Positions 9,962 to 17,887 of a DNA stretch of 43,078 nt are shown in pieces. The notes beneath the pieces are model-generated. The model saw only the letters and a program-made list of their open reading frames with translations. It searched no databases and was not told the origin of the DNA. A program made the translations under genes and the position numbers. The stretch spans positions 1 through 43,078 of the IMG/VR virus record IMGVR_UViG_3300043446_000524. The stretch is one strand, 5' to 3'. Every line of letters starts with the position of its first letter. Within the stretch, counting starts at the first letter, position 1. This DNA comes from a virus.

Positions 9962-10356
9962 TTAGAAGGCTTCCTTACAGAAACGTCATACTCTTTATCA
10001 GAGTTAAGACCGGGGGGAACAAGCGTGGGATTGTCTTCAAGAAACTTTGCCATGTTGCTTTGGTGAATGCGCTTTTCAAACAAGTCAAGCGCATCATGCT
10101 CCGTGACAAAGGTTTTGAATGAATCCCAGTCTTGGGTGTAGTACCGTGTCTTGATAGACAAGATCACAGTTCCTTGATCGGTTTTCACCGATTTACTGCC
10201 TAGAGCCATCAACTGTTCTTTAAGTGCAGTTTTGATTTCATCTTGCTGCGCCTTAAGTTCTTCAATCTCAGACTCATATTGTTGAGTAAGCTGTTGAATG
10301 CGCGTACGAATTTTTAAGTACACCCGCGCCAGCTTATCCATAGATACTGTATCCAT
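9958..10356 (-). CDS. Coiled-coil protein paired with SSB-like gene
   Basis: 132 residues. The first ~55 form a charged coiled coil (QQYESEIEELKAQQDEIK); the rest is a small mixed domain. The layout resembles the Gp157-like phage proteins found beside recombination or SSB genes, but the match is by general form only. An AAGGAG ribosome site precedes the ATG at 10356, and the stop overlaps the SSB-like start (ATGA), so the two are probably translated together. No enzymatic motif is visible. Confidence 0.65.
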   Translation of the reverse strand: MDTVSMDKLARVYLKIRTRIQQLTQQYESEIEELKAQQDEIKTALKEQLMALGSKSVKTDQGTVILSIKTRYYTQDWDSFKTFVTEHDALDLFEKRIHQSNMAKFLEDNPTLVPPGLNSDKEYDVSVRKPSK

Positions 10357-10401
10357 ACATACGCTCCTTTTTGTTATGTCAAGAATTATACATGCAATTC
10401 G

Positions 10402-11964
10402 TCATCGTGCAACCTCCTCTTCATAAAGTTTTATCAACATGGCGTGATCTTCCACACGCTCCTCTAGCAGCTTGAACATCTTGCGCTCTATGTCACTACC
10501 TTGTAAGTGAATGACTGTTACTTTGGTGGAGTCCTGACCAATACGATCTGAGCGAGCGATACATTGTTTATATGTTTCGACAGACATGACTGGACCCCAG
10601 AAGATGACAGTATCAGCAGCAGTGAGGGTCACGCCGTGTGATGCAGCTTGAGGCTGTATCACCAGCACACGCGGTGCGTCTTCAGTCTGAAAGCGTTTGA
10701 ATATGTCTGTTCTTTTTCTTGGAGACACATCACCATGAATCATCTCATTGGTAATGCCGTGCTTGTTGAGATAGTTATGAATTGTGTCGATGCTATGTCT
10801 GAACGGCGCAAACACCAGCACCTTGCGCTGTGTCTCTTCCAGTGCTTCCATGAGTACAGACAGACGTGGCGCACAATCAAACTCCACAACTTCTTTGTCG
10901 TCTGTGTACGCTGCACCTGCGCTAATCTGCAATAACTTACTAACACCCGCAGCGGCGTTGACTGCTGTAATTGTTTCTCCCGCTGCTTGTACTAGCATGA
11001 GTTCCTTCAGCAGCATGTAGTATTTTTTCTGTTGCGGTGTCAGCGGTATATCTCTTGTCTCAACAAGCACAGGAGGTAAGTCTGTACACTGTTCCTTTGT
11101 ATAACGTATTGCTGGTTGCAGTGCGTCATACACGAGCTGTGCCGCAGATTTTTTTGGAGCCCACTTAAACTGCGTGATTTTATTCATGGTCTTATCACGC
11201 CACGCTGTGAAAAAGTTTGGTACACCTGTTGGGTTAACAAGTTTAGCTAGCCCGTACGCATCAAGCGGTGACTGCGAAGCAGGTGTACCTGTCATCATCC
11301 ACAGGTATGTGTGTGGTGTGATCAATGAATTGAGCGCTTTCCATCGACGGGTGCTTATGTTTTTATAAGCGTTTGCTTCGTCAACAATGACCAGATCAAA
11401 CCGACCGTCAGCTTTTATTTCATTGGCAATCAAGTTCAAACCGTCATAGTTAATGATGACAAACTCGTAGTCGCCTTGCACCATTTCAATACGTCTTACT
11501 GCTTGTTGATGATGGGCAATGATTGCTGTGCGGTGAATGATGCTTTTACTTATTCCATTCATCCAAGCATCGTGCATGATGGACAGTGGGCACAGTATGA
11601 GACAACGTCTTACATAGCCTTTGTTCATTAAGTAATCAGCAGCCCACAGAGCAGACAGTGTCTTACCCGTGCCGGGATCGTTGAACACAAATGAACGTCG
11701 ATGTAGTGTTAAGAACGATGCGGTTTCAATCTGATGTGCAAACGGCTTGAGCTTTCCCGGCCAATCGTACTTAGCTTTGATCGGTGACGGGACTGCCTTA
11801 ACACCCAGATTGCGCAAGACGCGCATCTCATCCAAACCCCAGAACACTAACACTTCATGTAGTCCGGGCGCTACCTCTCCGAGGTTTTTACTTCTTGGTA
11901 TGACAGTGTATTTGTCAGGCTTGCGCGTCCTGAGCAGCACTGCTTTGTTATTTATGATTTGCAT
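10402..11964 (-). CDS. SNF2-like superfamily 2 helicase
   Basis: 520 residues with the full SF2 motif set: Walker A NDPGTGKT (95-102), motif II VDEANAY (DEAN at 195-198 instead of DEAH), motif III MTGTPA, and motif VI QCIARSDRIGQ. The QxxxRxxRxGQ form of motif VI points to the SNF2/RapA branch of translocases. In phages such proteins remodel forks or recombination intermediates. No clear Shine-Dalgarno precedes the ATG; the start overlaps the upstream gene by 13 bases, so translation may be coupled. The helicase call is secure, the precise role is not. Confidence 0.9.
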   Translation of the reverse strand: MQIINNKAVLLRTRKPDKYTVIPRSKNLGEVAPGLHEVLVFWGLDEMRVLRNLGVKAVPSPIKAKYDWPGKLKPFAHQIETASFLTLHRRSFVFNDPGTGKTLSALWAADYLMNKGYVRRCLILCPLSIMHDAWMNGISKSIIHRTAIIAHHQQAVRRIEMVQGDYEFVIINYDGLNLIANEIKADGRFDLVIVDEANAYKNISTRRWKALNSLITPHTYLWMMTGTPASQSPLDAYGLAKLVNPTGVPNFFTAWRDKTMNKITQFKWAPKKSAAQLVYDALQPAIRYTKEQCTDLPPVLVETRDIPLTPQQKKYYMLLKELMLVQAAGETITAVNAAAGVSKLLQISAGAAYTDDKEVVEFDCAPRLSVLMEALEETQRKVLVFAPFRHSIDTIHNYLNKHGITNEMIHGDVSPRKRTDIFKRFQTEDAPRVLVIQPQAASHGVTLTAADTVIFWGPVMSVETYKQCIARSDRIGQDSTKVTVIHLQGSDIERKMFKLLEERVEDHAMLIKLYEEEVAR

Positions 11965-12290
11965 TTTAGTTTGTATAGGGTTGCTTGTTCAGCCATATGG
12001 TGGTGTTTTTCAACCAAACCTCTGCGCGACATTTCTTTAGTAAACGCCACATCAAAAGTTTCTTCCCATTGTTCCCATTGAAGCGTTATGCTTTCTAAAT
12101 GTGAAATGCGCCATCCATCACCATATCGTGCGGCCCACAAAGCTATCAGTTCATCGTCACTTGCCGTTGTCAGCCATGTTTTTATTTGGGGATCTGAGGC
12201 GTGTGTTTCCTTTTGTGGAAGTGCCTCCATTACGAATGGGGTTGGTGTGGTCGATGTGTTTTCCGCTACGGTCAATACCTTCTTTGTCAT
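11952..12290 (-). CDS. Hypothetical protein overlapping the HNH gene
   Basis: 112 residues of unknown function. A Thr/Pro-rich N-terminus is followed by a helical region (ASDDELIALWAARYGDGW) and a His-rich tail. The start at 12290 has a textbook AAGGAG site, yet it lies 134 bases inside the upstream HNH gene in another frame. A start at the internal ATG (12230) would still overlap. Both frames look protein-like, so this may be a true overlapping gene pair. Confidence 0.6.
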   Translation of the reverse strand: MTKKVLTVAENTSTTPTPFVMEALPQKETHASDPQIKTWLTTASDDELIALWAARYGDGWRISHLESITLQWEQWEETFDVAFTKEMSRRGLVEKHHHMAEQATLYKLKCKS

Positions 12291-12396
12291 ACATTCTCCT
12301 TGCGCGTTGGCGCTCGATTTGATCTTTGGTTTCTCCAGATTTCTTCTGCAATTTATAAGCGTGTTTGTAATCGCGTTTGCCGTTTACTTGTGTCAT
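12157..12396 (-). CDS. Small HNH-type nuclease-like protein
   Basis: 79 residues starting at the ATG at 12396, just after the upstream stop, with AAGGGG about 7 bases before it. An extended start at 12495 would run deep into the upstream gene and is unlikely. The C-terminal half (GKHIDHTNPIRNGG ... NTRLRSPNKN) has the HIDH pair at residues 47-50, a central Asn at 64 and a final Asn at about 71-73, the spacing of minimal phage HNH endonucleases. It may act in packaging, recombination or host-DNA attack. The motif is clear but the protein is short, so activity is uncertain. Confidence 0.7.
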   Translation of the reverse strand: MTQVNGKRDYKHAYKLQKKSGETKDQIERQRARRMYDKEGIDRSGKHIDHTNPIRNGGTSTKGNTRLRSPNKNMADNGK

Positions 12397-12397
12397 A

Positions 12398-13057
12398 TCA
12401 ATACCCCTTATTAAATTCACACGTTTTAACAGGACACCACGGACATAGTGGTGTTGCGGTTGGGTTCCACACGTTATTAGCAAACGCTGCTTCAAGACGC
12501 GCTACCCGTTCACGATAGTCTTGCCAATAGCTTGTAGCTTCTTCAAGCATGACCTTGTGCTTGACCATCGAATCCTTTACTACAAATAACAGAGCAGACT
12601 TCACCATACGTACGATGGGGAAGTGAGCAAACACCATGAGTGACATTAGCGTTAGCTGTTCTTTATCGGGGTACTTGTCTTTACCCGTTTTGTAGTCCAC
12701 CACCCACGCAGTCAAACTTTCTTCGTCAACAATCAACAAGTCAGCAATACCGCGTACCCAACAGTTCTCATCTTTGAAACCACACGGGCGCAAATCAACA
12801 GTCAGCCCCATCTCATGCTCAGCGTATTTAGTCCCCGGCTTGGCAAGCAGCGCATCAATCGTAGGTTGCACAAACGAGAACTGTGGGGGTATGGGGGTGT
12901 TATCTTTCACATAATCTTCTGCGGCTTTGTGTAACTCCTTACCGTAGCGGATTTGTTCAGTGGGTTTCTGTACGTAATTCTTCAACACACGTACTTCGTG
13001 ATAACGTCTTGCACACCCTTCAAAATCTTTGAGTGCTGAGTGGGACCATGCTTTCAT
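12398..13057 (-). CDS. PD-(D/E)XK nuclease, Cas4/RecB-like with Cys cluster
   Basis: 219 residues. The catalytic core is GIADLLIVD (D106) followed by VVDYKTGK (D121, K123), with an upstream His/Glu-containing helix (GKELHKAAEDY). One Cys near the N-terminus (C15, FEGCARRY) plus three near the C-terminus (LCPWC, KTC) match the four-Cys iron-sulfur cluster layout of Cas4/AddB-type exonucleases. It likely processes DNA ends during replication or recombination. The start shares one base with the upstream stop (TAATG arrangement). Family assignment is firm; polarity and partner are unknown. Confidence 0.88.
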   Translation of the reverse strand: MKAWSHSALKDFEGCARRYHEVRVLKNYVQKPTEQIRYGKELHKAAEDYVKDNTPIPPQFSFVQPTIDALLAKPGTKYAEHEMGLTVDLRPCGFKDENCWVRGIADLLIVDEESLTAWVVDYKTGKDKYPDKEQLTLMSLMVFAHFPIVRMVKSALLFVVKDSMVKHKVMLEEATSYWQDYRERVARLEAAFANNVWNPTATPLCPWCPVKTCEFNKGY

Positions 13058-13341
13058 TAGAACCTCGCTGACTTAACGATCTGGTGCATTGTCTCTGCAA
13101 AGTGCTCAACAAATTGCTCGTCGTTAGATAACTTGGGGCGCACATGATCAAGGATGACGTGCGTTAACTCGTGCCAAAACGTCAAGGCACGTTCGTTTGC
13201 TGTAGTGTGTTTGGTCTTGTTGCTGGACGCTATAACAATTAAATTGTCCACGGTATAGCCTGTGGTGTAAGGCTCGTCCACGTGTTTAATCTCAATGATG
13301 TAGCGCCTGTTACCAACCTTTACTGACTTTGGTATTTCCAT
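13057..13341 (-). CDS. Small HExxH metallopeptidase-like protein
   Basis: 94 residues with a clear zincin motif FWHELTHVILDH (H57, E58, H61) and a downstream EHFAETM helix that could give the third metal ligand. The length and layout resemble minimal phage zincins near the ImmA/IrrE or SprT groups. Possible roles are cleavage of a host repressor or DNA-bound protein, but no substrate can be read from the sequence. It has a good Shine-Dalgarno and lies between the polymerase and the Cas4-like nuclease. Confidence 0.75.
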   Translation of the reverse strand: MEIPKSVKVGNRRYIIEIKHVDEPYTTGYTVDNLIVIASSNKTKHTTANERALTFWHELTHVILDHVRPKLSNDEQFVEHFAETMHQIVKSARF

Positions 13342-13351
13342 TTACTCTCCT

Positions 13352-15289
13352 TTATTTTGCGTCACCATAACGCTTTGCTGAACTAACTTCTGCTGCCAGA
13401 GGTATGCCCTCCATGTACTTCGGTACAACCGTCATCTGCTCCAAGACCCACTGCTCTGCCTCTTGTGCATAGGCATCCGGCACGATGGCTACTTCTTCAT
13501 CGTGCACGGTTAAACACACTGAGTACCTCTTTTGAGTTCTCAGCATTCCATCAGTCATCACAATACGAGCTAGCGCCTGAACGATGTTTTCGGTCAGCTT
13601 CCCGCCATACAACTTAGTCTCGTCGGGGCCATACACCACCCCCTTCTCTTTTGAGAATTTGATGTCAGGATAGCGCAGCTTCATGCCGTTTGGCAAGAGG
13701 ATTTGTTCTTTACTGAACGTCAATCCCTTGTATTTATATTCGTTACCTCCAAGCAGGCAGTGATCAATTGATGACTGGCATAACGCCCAGAAGTCTGTGA
13801 CGGGCTGTGCAGCACGTCGGTACTTGTCAATAATTGCTTTAGCAGCTAGGGCGTGTACCAGCAGCTCTTGGTCAGTGCATGTATGCGGGATTTTCTCCAG
13901 ACGCTTCATAGCTTCTTTGTCATTAACGAAGCGTTGGGCATCTACTCCAGTTACACCAACTTGTTTAGCAAAAGCTTTGTCGTACCGCATGGGGGGTGCG
14001 CCGAGGAATCCCGTCAGCAACTGCGCAGCAAACGACGCCCATCCCATGCCGTAACCTGCGCCCAGTAGTGCTGATTTGGCAGACTGCCGTAAGTCAGGGT
14101 GACTCTCCTTGGACAGGTTAGGTATGCCAAACATCTGTGCACCAAACGCGGCGTATGCGTCTTGACCACTCCTAAAGATCTCTAGCAGTGCATCGTATCC
14201 ACTGATCCATGCAAGCACCCGTGGTTCAATCTGGGAAAGATCACAGACAACGAGGCTGTGTCCTTCAGGGGCAAGGATAGCCCGACGTAGAAAAGATTTA
14301 CGCTTGAGGTTCTGTAGGTTTAATCCTGAACCTTTACTTGCTGACCACCTCCCTGTGTGCGCTCCGTAATAGTTGAGGGGCACAGGCAGCGTACCTCTTG
14401 AGGCTATATCCACGAATCGTTGCGCACGAGTGCGCTCAAGTGTGGACTTAACTTTTAACCGCGCCTCGCACAGCAGTGCTACTTCTTCCTCTGAGCTGTT
14501 GAGCAACGCTTGAAACAGCGCGTCATTTTTAGCGAACGCATAAGTTGTCTTACCCGTGGTCTTACTTATTTTTGTCGGGGGCTCCACGCCTAATGCACGA
14601 AGTAAATCAGCAAACTTGTCGTTACTCGCCAATGCTGCCTCCTCCACCCCCAGACGCGTCAGCAGCGCCTTGCGCTTGTGTTCTTCCTCCTCAATAGCTT
14701 GTGTCAGCATCTCAACGTCCAGCATCAGCCGAGGCTGCGTGAACATCTTCAGCGTCATATCAATCAGCTTGAGTTCCTTGGCAGGGTATCCCTTGACCAG
14801 ACGGTTAAACACCTGCTCGCACAGGAAGGTGTCGTGCGCACAATACTCAGCAAGCTCTTTCTCAATCTCAGGGGTCAGCTCCTCCAAACCATCTGTGCTG
14901 TGTACTGCCTGACCTTTAGGCGGCAAGCCAAACTCCTGCGCCAGCTTAGCCAAACTGTTCCCCACCTCCACACCACGCAGCGCCCGTGCCATTGACAGTG
15001 AATCAAAGATCAGCGCAGGATGCGCTCCGTATCGCCATGACAATATCGCCACATCAAACTGCGCGTTGTGTGCCAATACTGCTGTGTCTGCCCAATCGAC
15101 GGATGATACGAACTCAGTAATATCTTTGTGAGAAATCCACAAGGGATCATCATCTGAACCCAGCTCTTTAACGCACAACCCAAATGCTTTGAACCGCTCG
15201 TCCCTGATGTACTGCTCAGTAGTTAACTTACTCAGTGTGTAATCTTTACGATCCCATCGTGTTTCAAAGTCAATCACTAATGTTTTCAT
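13352..15289 (-). CDS. Family A DNA polymerase with 3'-5' exonuclease
   Basis: 645 residues. The exonuclease domain has IDFET (D7, E9), LAHNAQFD (D79) and YCAHDT (D153), so proofreading looks intact. The polymerase domain has TGRWSASKGSGLNLQNL (about 312-328), motif A VVCDLSQIEPR (D350), motif B R401/K405/Y413 and motif C LTVHDEE (H596, D597, E598). No 5'-3' exonuclease domain is present, as usual for phage replicative Pol A enzymes. This is the phage replicase. The start overlaps the upstream gene (ATGA) with only a weak AGGA site, suggesting coupled translation. Confidence 0.95.
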   Translation of the reverse strand: MKTLVIDFETRWDRKDYTLSKLTTEQYIRDERFKAFGLCVKELGSDDDPLWISHKDITEFVSSVDWADTAVLAHNAQFDVAILSWRYGAHPALIFDSLSMARALRGVEVGNSLAKLAQEFGLPPKGQAVHSTDGLEELTPEIEKELAEYCAHDTFLCEQVFNRLVKGYPAKELKLIDMTLKMFTQPRLMLDVEMLTQAIEEEEHKRKALLTRLGVEEAALASNDKFADLLRALGVEPPTKISKTTGKTTYAFAKNDALFQALLNSSEEEVALLCEARLKVKSTLERTRAQRFVDIASRGTLPVPLNYYGAHTGRWSASKGSGLNLQNLKRKSFLRRAILAPEGHSLVVCDLSQIEPRVLAWISGYDALLEIFRSGQDAYAAFGAQMFGIPNLSKESHPDLRQSAKSALLGAGYGMGWASFAAQLLTGFLGAPPMRYDKAFAKQVGVTGVDAQRFVNDKEAMKRLEKIPHTCTDQELLVHALAAKAIIDKYRRAAQPVTDFWALCQSSIDHCLLGGNEYKYKGLTFSKEQILLPNGMKLRYPDIKFSKEKGVVYGPDETKLYGGKLTENIVQALARIVMTDGMLRTQKRYSVCLTVHDEEVAIVPDAYAQEAEQWVLEQMTVVPKYMEGIPLAAEVSSAKRYGDAK

Positions 15290-15519
15290 TGCAACGTCCT
15301 GTCGGGGTGCATGTTTTCTTTATACATTTCTTTAACCCTATCCAGCGCCTCTAGGATCAGGCTGACCATGTCCTCCATGTCAGCGTTGAGTCCCATCAAC
15401 TGCAACTTCCCAGACTCAGGGTCAACCATGATCATGATGCCAATAAGTTCTCTCTTAACTGCACGAGCCAAGAGTTCCTGCGCCATATCATTCGCATCCG
15501 ATTGTTTCAGCAAGTCCAT
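15286..15519 (-). CDS. Hypothetical helical protein upstream of DNA polymerase
   Basis: 77 residues, mostly acidic helices, with one beta-like stretch (IGIMIMVDPESGKLQLMG). No family recognised. It has a strong AGGAG site, overlaps the VRR-NUC gene by 32 bases and the polymerase gene by ATGA, so it is co-translated with replication enzymes and could be an accessory subunit. Confidence 0.65.
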   Translation of the reverse strand: MDLLKQSDANDMAQELLARAVKRELIGIMIMVDPESGKLQLMGLNADMEDMVSLILEALDRVKEMYKENMHPDRTLQ

Positions 15520-15775
15520 TTACATTCTCCTCGTTAATGACGACTGCTACTCCACCTGCTGCCCTAATACGCGCAATGTGCGCGTCTTGTAGGGGTGTGG
15601 TCTTATTCTTTCCTGCTTTGCACTCAATGGCAATGAAGCGTCCATTGTGGCAACAAATGATGTCTGGTATGCCTGACATACCGAAACCACCCGTCACAGG
15701 AAAGAAGTAATACACCTTGTGTTCTTTAAGGATCTTGACGACTTTGTCTTTGACCTTACCCTCTGGTGTTCTCAA
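15488..15775 (-). CDS. VRR-NUC domain nuclease
   Basis: 95 residues that make up a minimal VRR-NUC fold: GIPDII (D38), IAIECKAGK (E51, K53) and a following Gln (Q63), preceded by GFGMSG. VRR-NUC enzymes cut branched DNA such as Holliday junctions. The start is a TTG at 15775, chosen because GAGGAGG sits 7 bases upstream and the TTGA overlap couples it to the preceding gene. It immediately precedes the polymerase cluster, suggesting a role in resolving replication intermediates before packaging. Confidence 0.88.
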   Translation of the reverse strand: MRTPEGKVKDKVVKILKEHKVYYFFPVTGGFGMSGIPDIICCHNGRFIAIECKAGKNKTTPLQDAHIARIRAAGGVAVVINEENVNGLAETIGCE

Positions 15776-15981
15776 AACGGAGCCTCCTCAATATCTTGTA
15801 AGGCTTCATGCTTGTCACGCTTAACAACTTGTAGCTGAGCGCGGGGCAGAAACACATAGTGCGGGAAAGGCCAGCCGTTGGTAGCGGGAATGCGCAAGCA
15901 CACGAACCCATCCTCATCCACCTTAACAACGTAGCCAATCTCGCCTGTTGATTTGATCTTTACTTTTGTATCAGGGTTCAC
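15772..15981 (-). CDS. Small SH3/KOW-like hypothetical protein
   Basis: 69 residues if started at the GTG at 15981, which has AGGAGG 8-9 bases upstream; longer ATG starts (16014, 16071) lie well inside the upstream gene. The pattern TKVKIKSTGEIGYVVKVDEDGFVCLRI is a typical small beta-barrel as in SH3 or KOW domains. Function unknown. Confidence 0.6.
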   Translation of the reverse strand: MNPDTKVKIKSTGEIGYVVKVDEDGFVCLRIPATNGWPFPHYVFLPRAQLQVVKRDKHEALQDIEEAPF

Positions 15982-16204
15982 GGATTTTTCCTCCTGCTTC
16001 TTTCCAACCTTCATAAAAACCTTCACGCCAAGCCTTCTCCCAAGCGATACACCACAGTTCGTACGATCCATCGGTGGGAAACTTAAAATCTTCTTTGCCT
16101 TTCATCATCGCTTTAACATCTTTGCGTCTGATAAATACTGCCCATGCTTTATCCCGTTTTGGGTCACTAACTGGTACGTCATCGAACAGTCCTTTCTTGC
16201 TCAT
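15971..16204 (-). CDS. Hypothetical protein
   Basis: 77 residues, rich in Trp and Lys (AWAVFIRRKD, CIAWEKAWREGFYEGWKEAGG). No family recognised. GGAG precedes the start at 16204, which overlaps the upstream stop by ATGA. Part of the chain of small accessory genes between 19.7 and 15.8 kb. Confidence 0.65.
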   Translation of the reverse strand: MSKKGLFDDVPVSDPKRDKAWAVFIRRKDVKAMMKGKEDFKFPTDGSYELWCIAWEKAWREGFYEGWKEAGGKIREP

Positions 16205-16428
16205 ATACTTTTCTCCAGTAATAGTTGTTTAATATGTTCTGGAACTTTCGGTAATGGTGCCCAAGCCACAGCCCAGTCAGCCCAAGTCCCGATGACGCAG
16301 ACGCCACTAGGGTTTAGCAGTAGTATCTTCACGCCAGTGGGTGGTGTGTCTTCTTCTGGCGTACGCCAAAACGCGTTACCAGATAAATAAGACGTGGCTT
16401 TTTGAAACATGTTGTGATCGCCACTCAT
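16201..16428 (-). CDS. DUF551-like small phage protein
   Basis: 75 residues. The segment TPPTGVKILLLNPSG ... WAPLPKVPE matches the recurring pattern of DUF551 proteins (a short beta domain ending in W-x-P-L-P-x-x-P). These are common in phage accessory regions; function unknown. ATGA overlaps join it to both neighbours and AAGGGG precedes the start. Confidence 0.65.
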   Translation of the reverse strand: MSGDHNMFQKATSYLSGNAFWRTPEEDTPPTGVKILLLNPSGVCVIGTWADWAVAWAPLPKVPEHIKQLLLEKSI

Positions 16429-16676
16429 TTATTTCCCCTTGCTCGGATTGCTTGCGCGGCCACCTTTGTAATGTCTGACGCATATTCAGGATGTACAGCA
16501 AGCACATCACACACCTTCGCACACGCCTCGTTTTCTTCTGCTCTTGCGGCAGCGGCGACAAGGGCAGCGAAGCGTTCAAGTTCCTCTAGCCACCAGCCAT
16601 CGGTTATCCATACGTCGGTTTCGTAAACTTCAAACCCAGCCTCCCGCGCCAGCTTGATGATGTCTTCTCTGTTCAT
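16425..16676 (-). CDS. Hypothetical protein, duplicated N-terminal module
   Basis: 83 residues beginning MNREDIIKLAREAGF. The same opening (xxEDIIxxAREAGF) occurs in the next gene upstream, and a 20-base identical stretch is shared at the DNA level (16632-16651 and 16889-16908), showing recent duplication. The middle is Ala/Glu-rich helix with three Cys. Common small phage protein type; function unknown. Confidence 0.65.
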   Translation of the reverse strand: MNREDIIKLAREAGFEVYETDVWITDGWWLEELERFAALVAAAARAEENEACAKVCDVLAVHPEYASDITKVAAQAIRARGNK

Positions 16677-16933
16677 GATTCTTCCCCTTCTTTGTTACTC
16701 CATTCTTGCCACCTTGCTGCGATGAGATCTAATAAATGTTTAAGCAGCGATTGATCTGAATCAGATAAATCATCTCTACCTGCGTACTCAAACAGCAAGT
16801 TCCATATAGCTTCGCGCTCATGCTCGGCAACAAGATATGCAAAGTATTCAAGCTGATAAAAGGCATGAACAACCCCGTTGGAATCAGCAAACCCAGCCTC
16901 CCGCGCCATGCGGATGATGTCTTCTTTATCCAC
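16673..16933 (-). CDS. Hypothetical protein, paralogue of the downstream gene
   Basis: 86 residues from the GTG at 16933, which has GGGAG 7-8 bases upstream; the longer frame to 16978 only reads through the end of the upstream gene. The N-terminus (VDKEDIIRMAREAGF) duplicates that of the gene at 16425-16676, after which the two differ. ATGA overlap with the downstream gene. Confidence 0.6.
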   Translation of the reverse strand: MDKEDIIRMAREAGFADSNGVVHAFYQLEYFAYLVAEHEREAIWNLLFEYAGRDDLSDSDQSLLKHLLDLIAARWQEWSNKEGEES

Positions 16934-17303
16934 GGTTTTTCTCCCGCAGCTTGGCTTCGATGGCTCGGGCGAACTCATGCGTGTCTATCGTCACAAAATC
17001 GGTGTTGCTGACTTTGCACCATAGATCGCTTATCTCCTCATCCGTCAGCCCAACCCATTCACGCTTTGGTGGGGATGTGTAAAGGGGGTTGCATTTAAAT
17101 CCCATTTCATCCATATACCGTTTACTACGAGACACATCGCCGCCCTCTGATAGCCACGCCACCGGCTCTTGCTCTGTCTCCAGCGCTTGACGCAGGGCGG
17201 TGATAGCTTCGCTGTAGTAATTTTCATTGCCCGTTTCCGTCAACATCTCTGCGCTTGCATCCTCCAGCACCTCTATCGCTTCTTCAATAGCTTCTCTATC
17301 CAT
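16926..17303 (-). CDS. Hypothetical mosaic protein with PPKREWVGLT module
   Basis: 125 residues from the ATG at 17303 (GGGAG 7-8 bases upstream). The N-terminal helix is acidic; the C-terminal part contains SPPKREWVGLTDEEI and ends KLREKN, both shared with the next gene upstream. The two genes also share 30-base and 26-base identical DNA blocks. This looks like a duplicated C-terminal cassette joined to different N-termini. Function unknown. Confidence 0.6.
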   Translation of the reverse strand: MDREAIEEAIEVLEDASAEMLTETGNENYYSEAITALRQALETEQEPVAWLSEGGDVSRSKRYMDEMGFKCNPLYTSPPKREWVGLTDEEISDLWCKVSNTDFVTIDTHEFARAIEAKLREKNRG

Positions 17304-17559
17304 GATTCTTCTCCCGCAGCTTGGCTTCGATGGCGCAAGCAAAATCACCCCAGTGCTGATTTACTGAATGGATCTCTTGTATTTCATAAGCCGTCAGCCC
17401 AACCCATTCACGCTTTGGTGGTTTGCTTGAAATACAAGTAACCGTATACGGTTTGCCGCACTGACACTGCCATGCCGTAGGCCCTGGCCCATACCACACA
17501 CCGTCGATAAAACCTGTTCCACTATCCGTTGGTGTCTTTGCTGTTTTGTTTTCACTCAT
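17296..17559 (-). CDS. Hypothetical mosaic protein, second PPKREWVGLT copy
   Basis: 87 residues from the ATG at 17559, preceded by GGTGGTG. The N-terminal half has a WQCQCGKPYTVTC segment that could bind metal; the C-terminal half repeats KPPKREWVGLT and the ending EAKLREKN of the gene at 16926-17303. The start lies 3 bases after the stop of a newly recognised 47-residue membrane peptide gene. Confidence 0.6.
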   Translation of the reverse strand: MSENKTAKTPTDSGTGFIDGVWYGPGPTAWQCQCGKPYTVTCISSKPPKREWVGLTAYEIQEIHSVNQHWGDFACAIEAKLREKNHG

Positions 17560-17561
17560 AT

Positions 17562-17705
17562 TCACCACCACTTTTGAGGTTCAAGAAATAAAGCAGCACA
17601 GACCGCTGCCATCGCAAACCACCCACCCGCTGCCATCGTCATCGAGATGCCCAGACCGAGCAGGGCGAGCACACGGAACCACATATCAATTTCACCTAGC
17701 TTCAT
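17562..17705 (-). CDS. 47-residue membrane peptide
   Basis: A short frame beginning MKLGEIDMWFRVLALLGLG and ending LEPQKWW. Two hydrophobic stretches (about residues 9-24 and 25-41, the second Ala-rich) suggest one or two membrane helices. The start overlaps the upstream stop by ATGA (17702-17705) and the stop falls 2 bases before the next ATG, exactly the packing of its neighbours, so it is very likely translated. Possible roles include a holin-like or superinfection-exclusion peptide, but nothing specific is shown. Confidence 0.65.
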   Translation of the reverse strand: MKLGEIDMWFRVLALLGLGISMTMAAGGWFAMAAVCAALFLEPQKWW

Positions 17706-17887
17706 GCCCTATCCCCCGCATGTTGCTTCCATGTTTCCTTCTCCTTCATACGTTGTTCGTACACTTCCATCAGCAGTTCTGCTGCTTCTTTAATCTTGAA
17801 CTTCTCAGCAGTACAGTAATCAGGCAAGCCCTCGGCGTAACCTTCAAGCCATGCGGCGAGCATGGCGAACTTATAGTCAGGGCTCAT
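17702..17887 (-). CDS. Hypothetical small helical protein
   Basis: 61 residues, mostly charged helix (FKIKEAAELLMEVYEQRMKEK). AGGAG precedes the start; ATGA overlaps connect it to both neighbours. No family recognised. Confidence 0.65.
   Translation of the reverse strand: MSPDYKFAMLAAWLEGYAEGLPDYCTAEKFKIKEAAELLMEVYEQRMKEKETWKQHAGDRA

Noticed and set aside
12397-12495. An N-terminal extension of the HNH gene to 12495
   Set aside because: It would overlap the Cas4-like gene by about 100 bases in another frame; the ATG at 12396 has a good ribosome site and follows the upstream stop directly.
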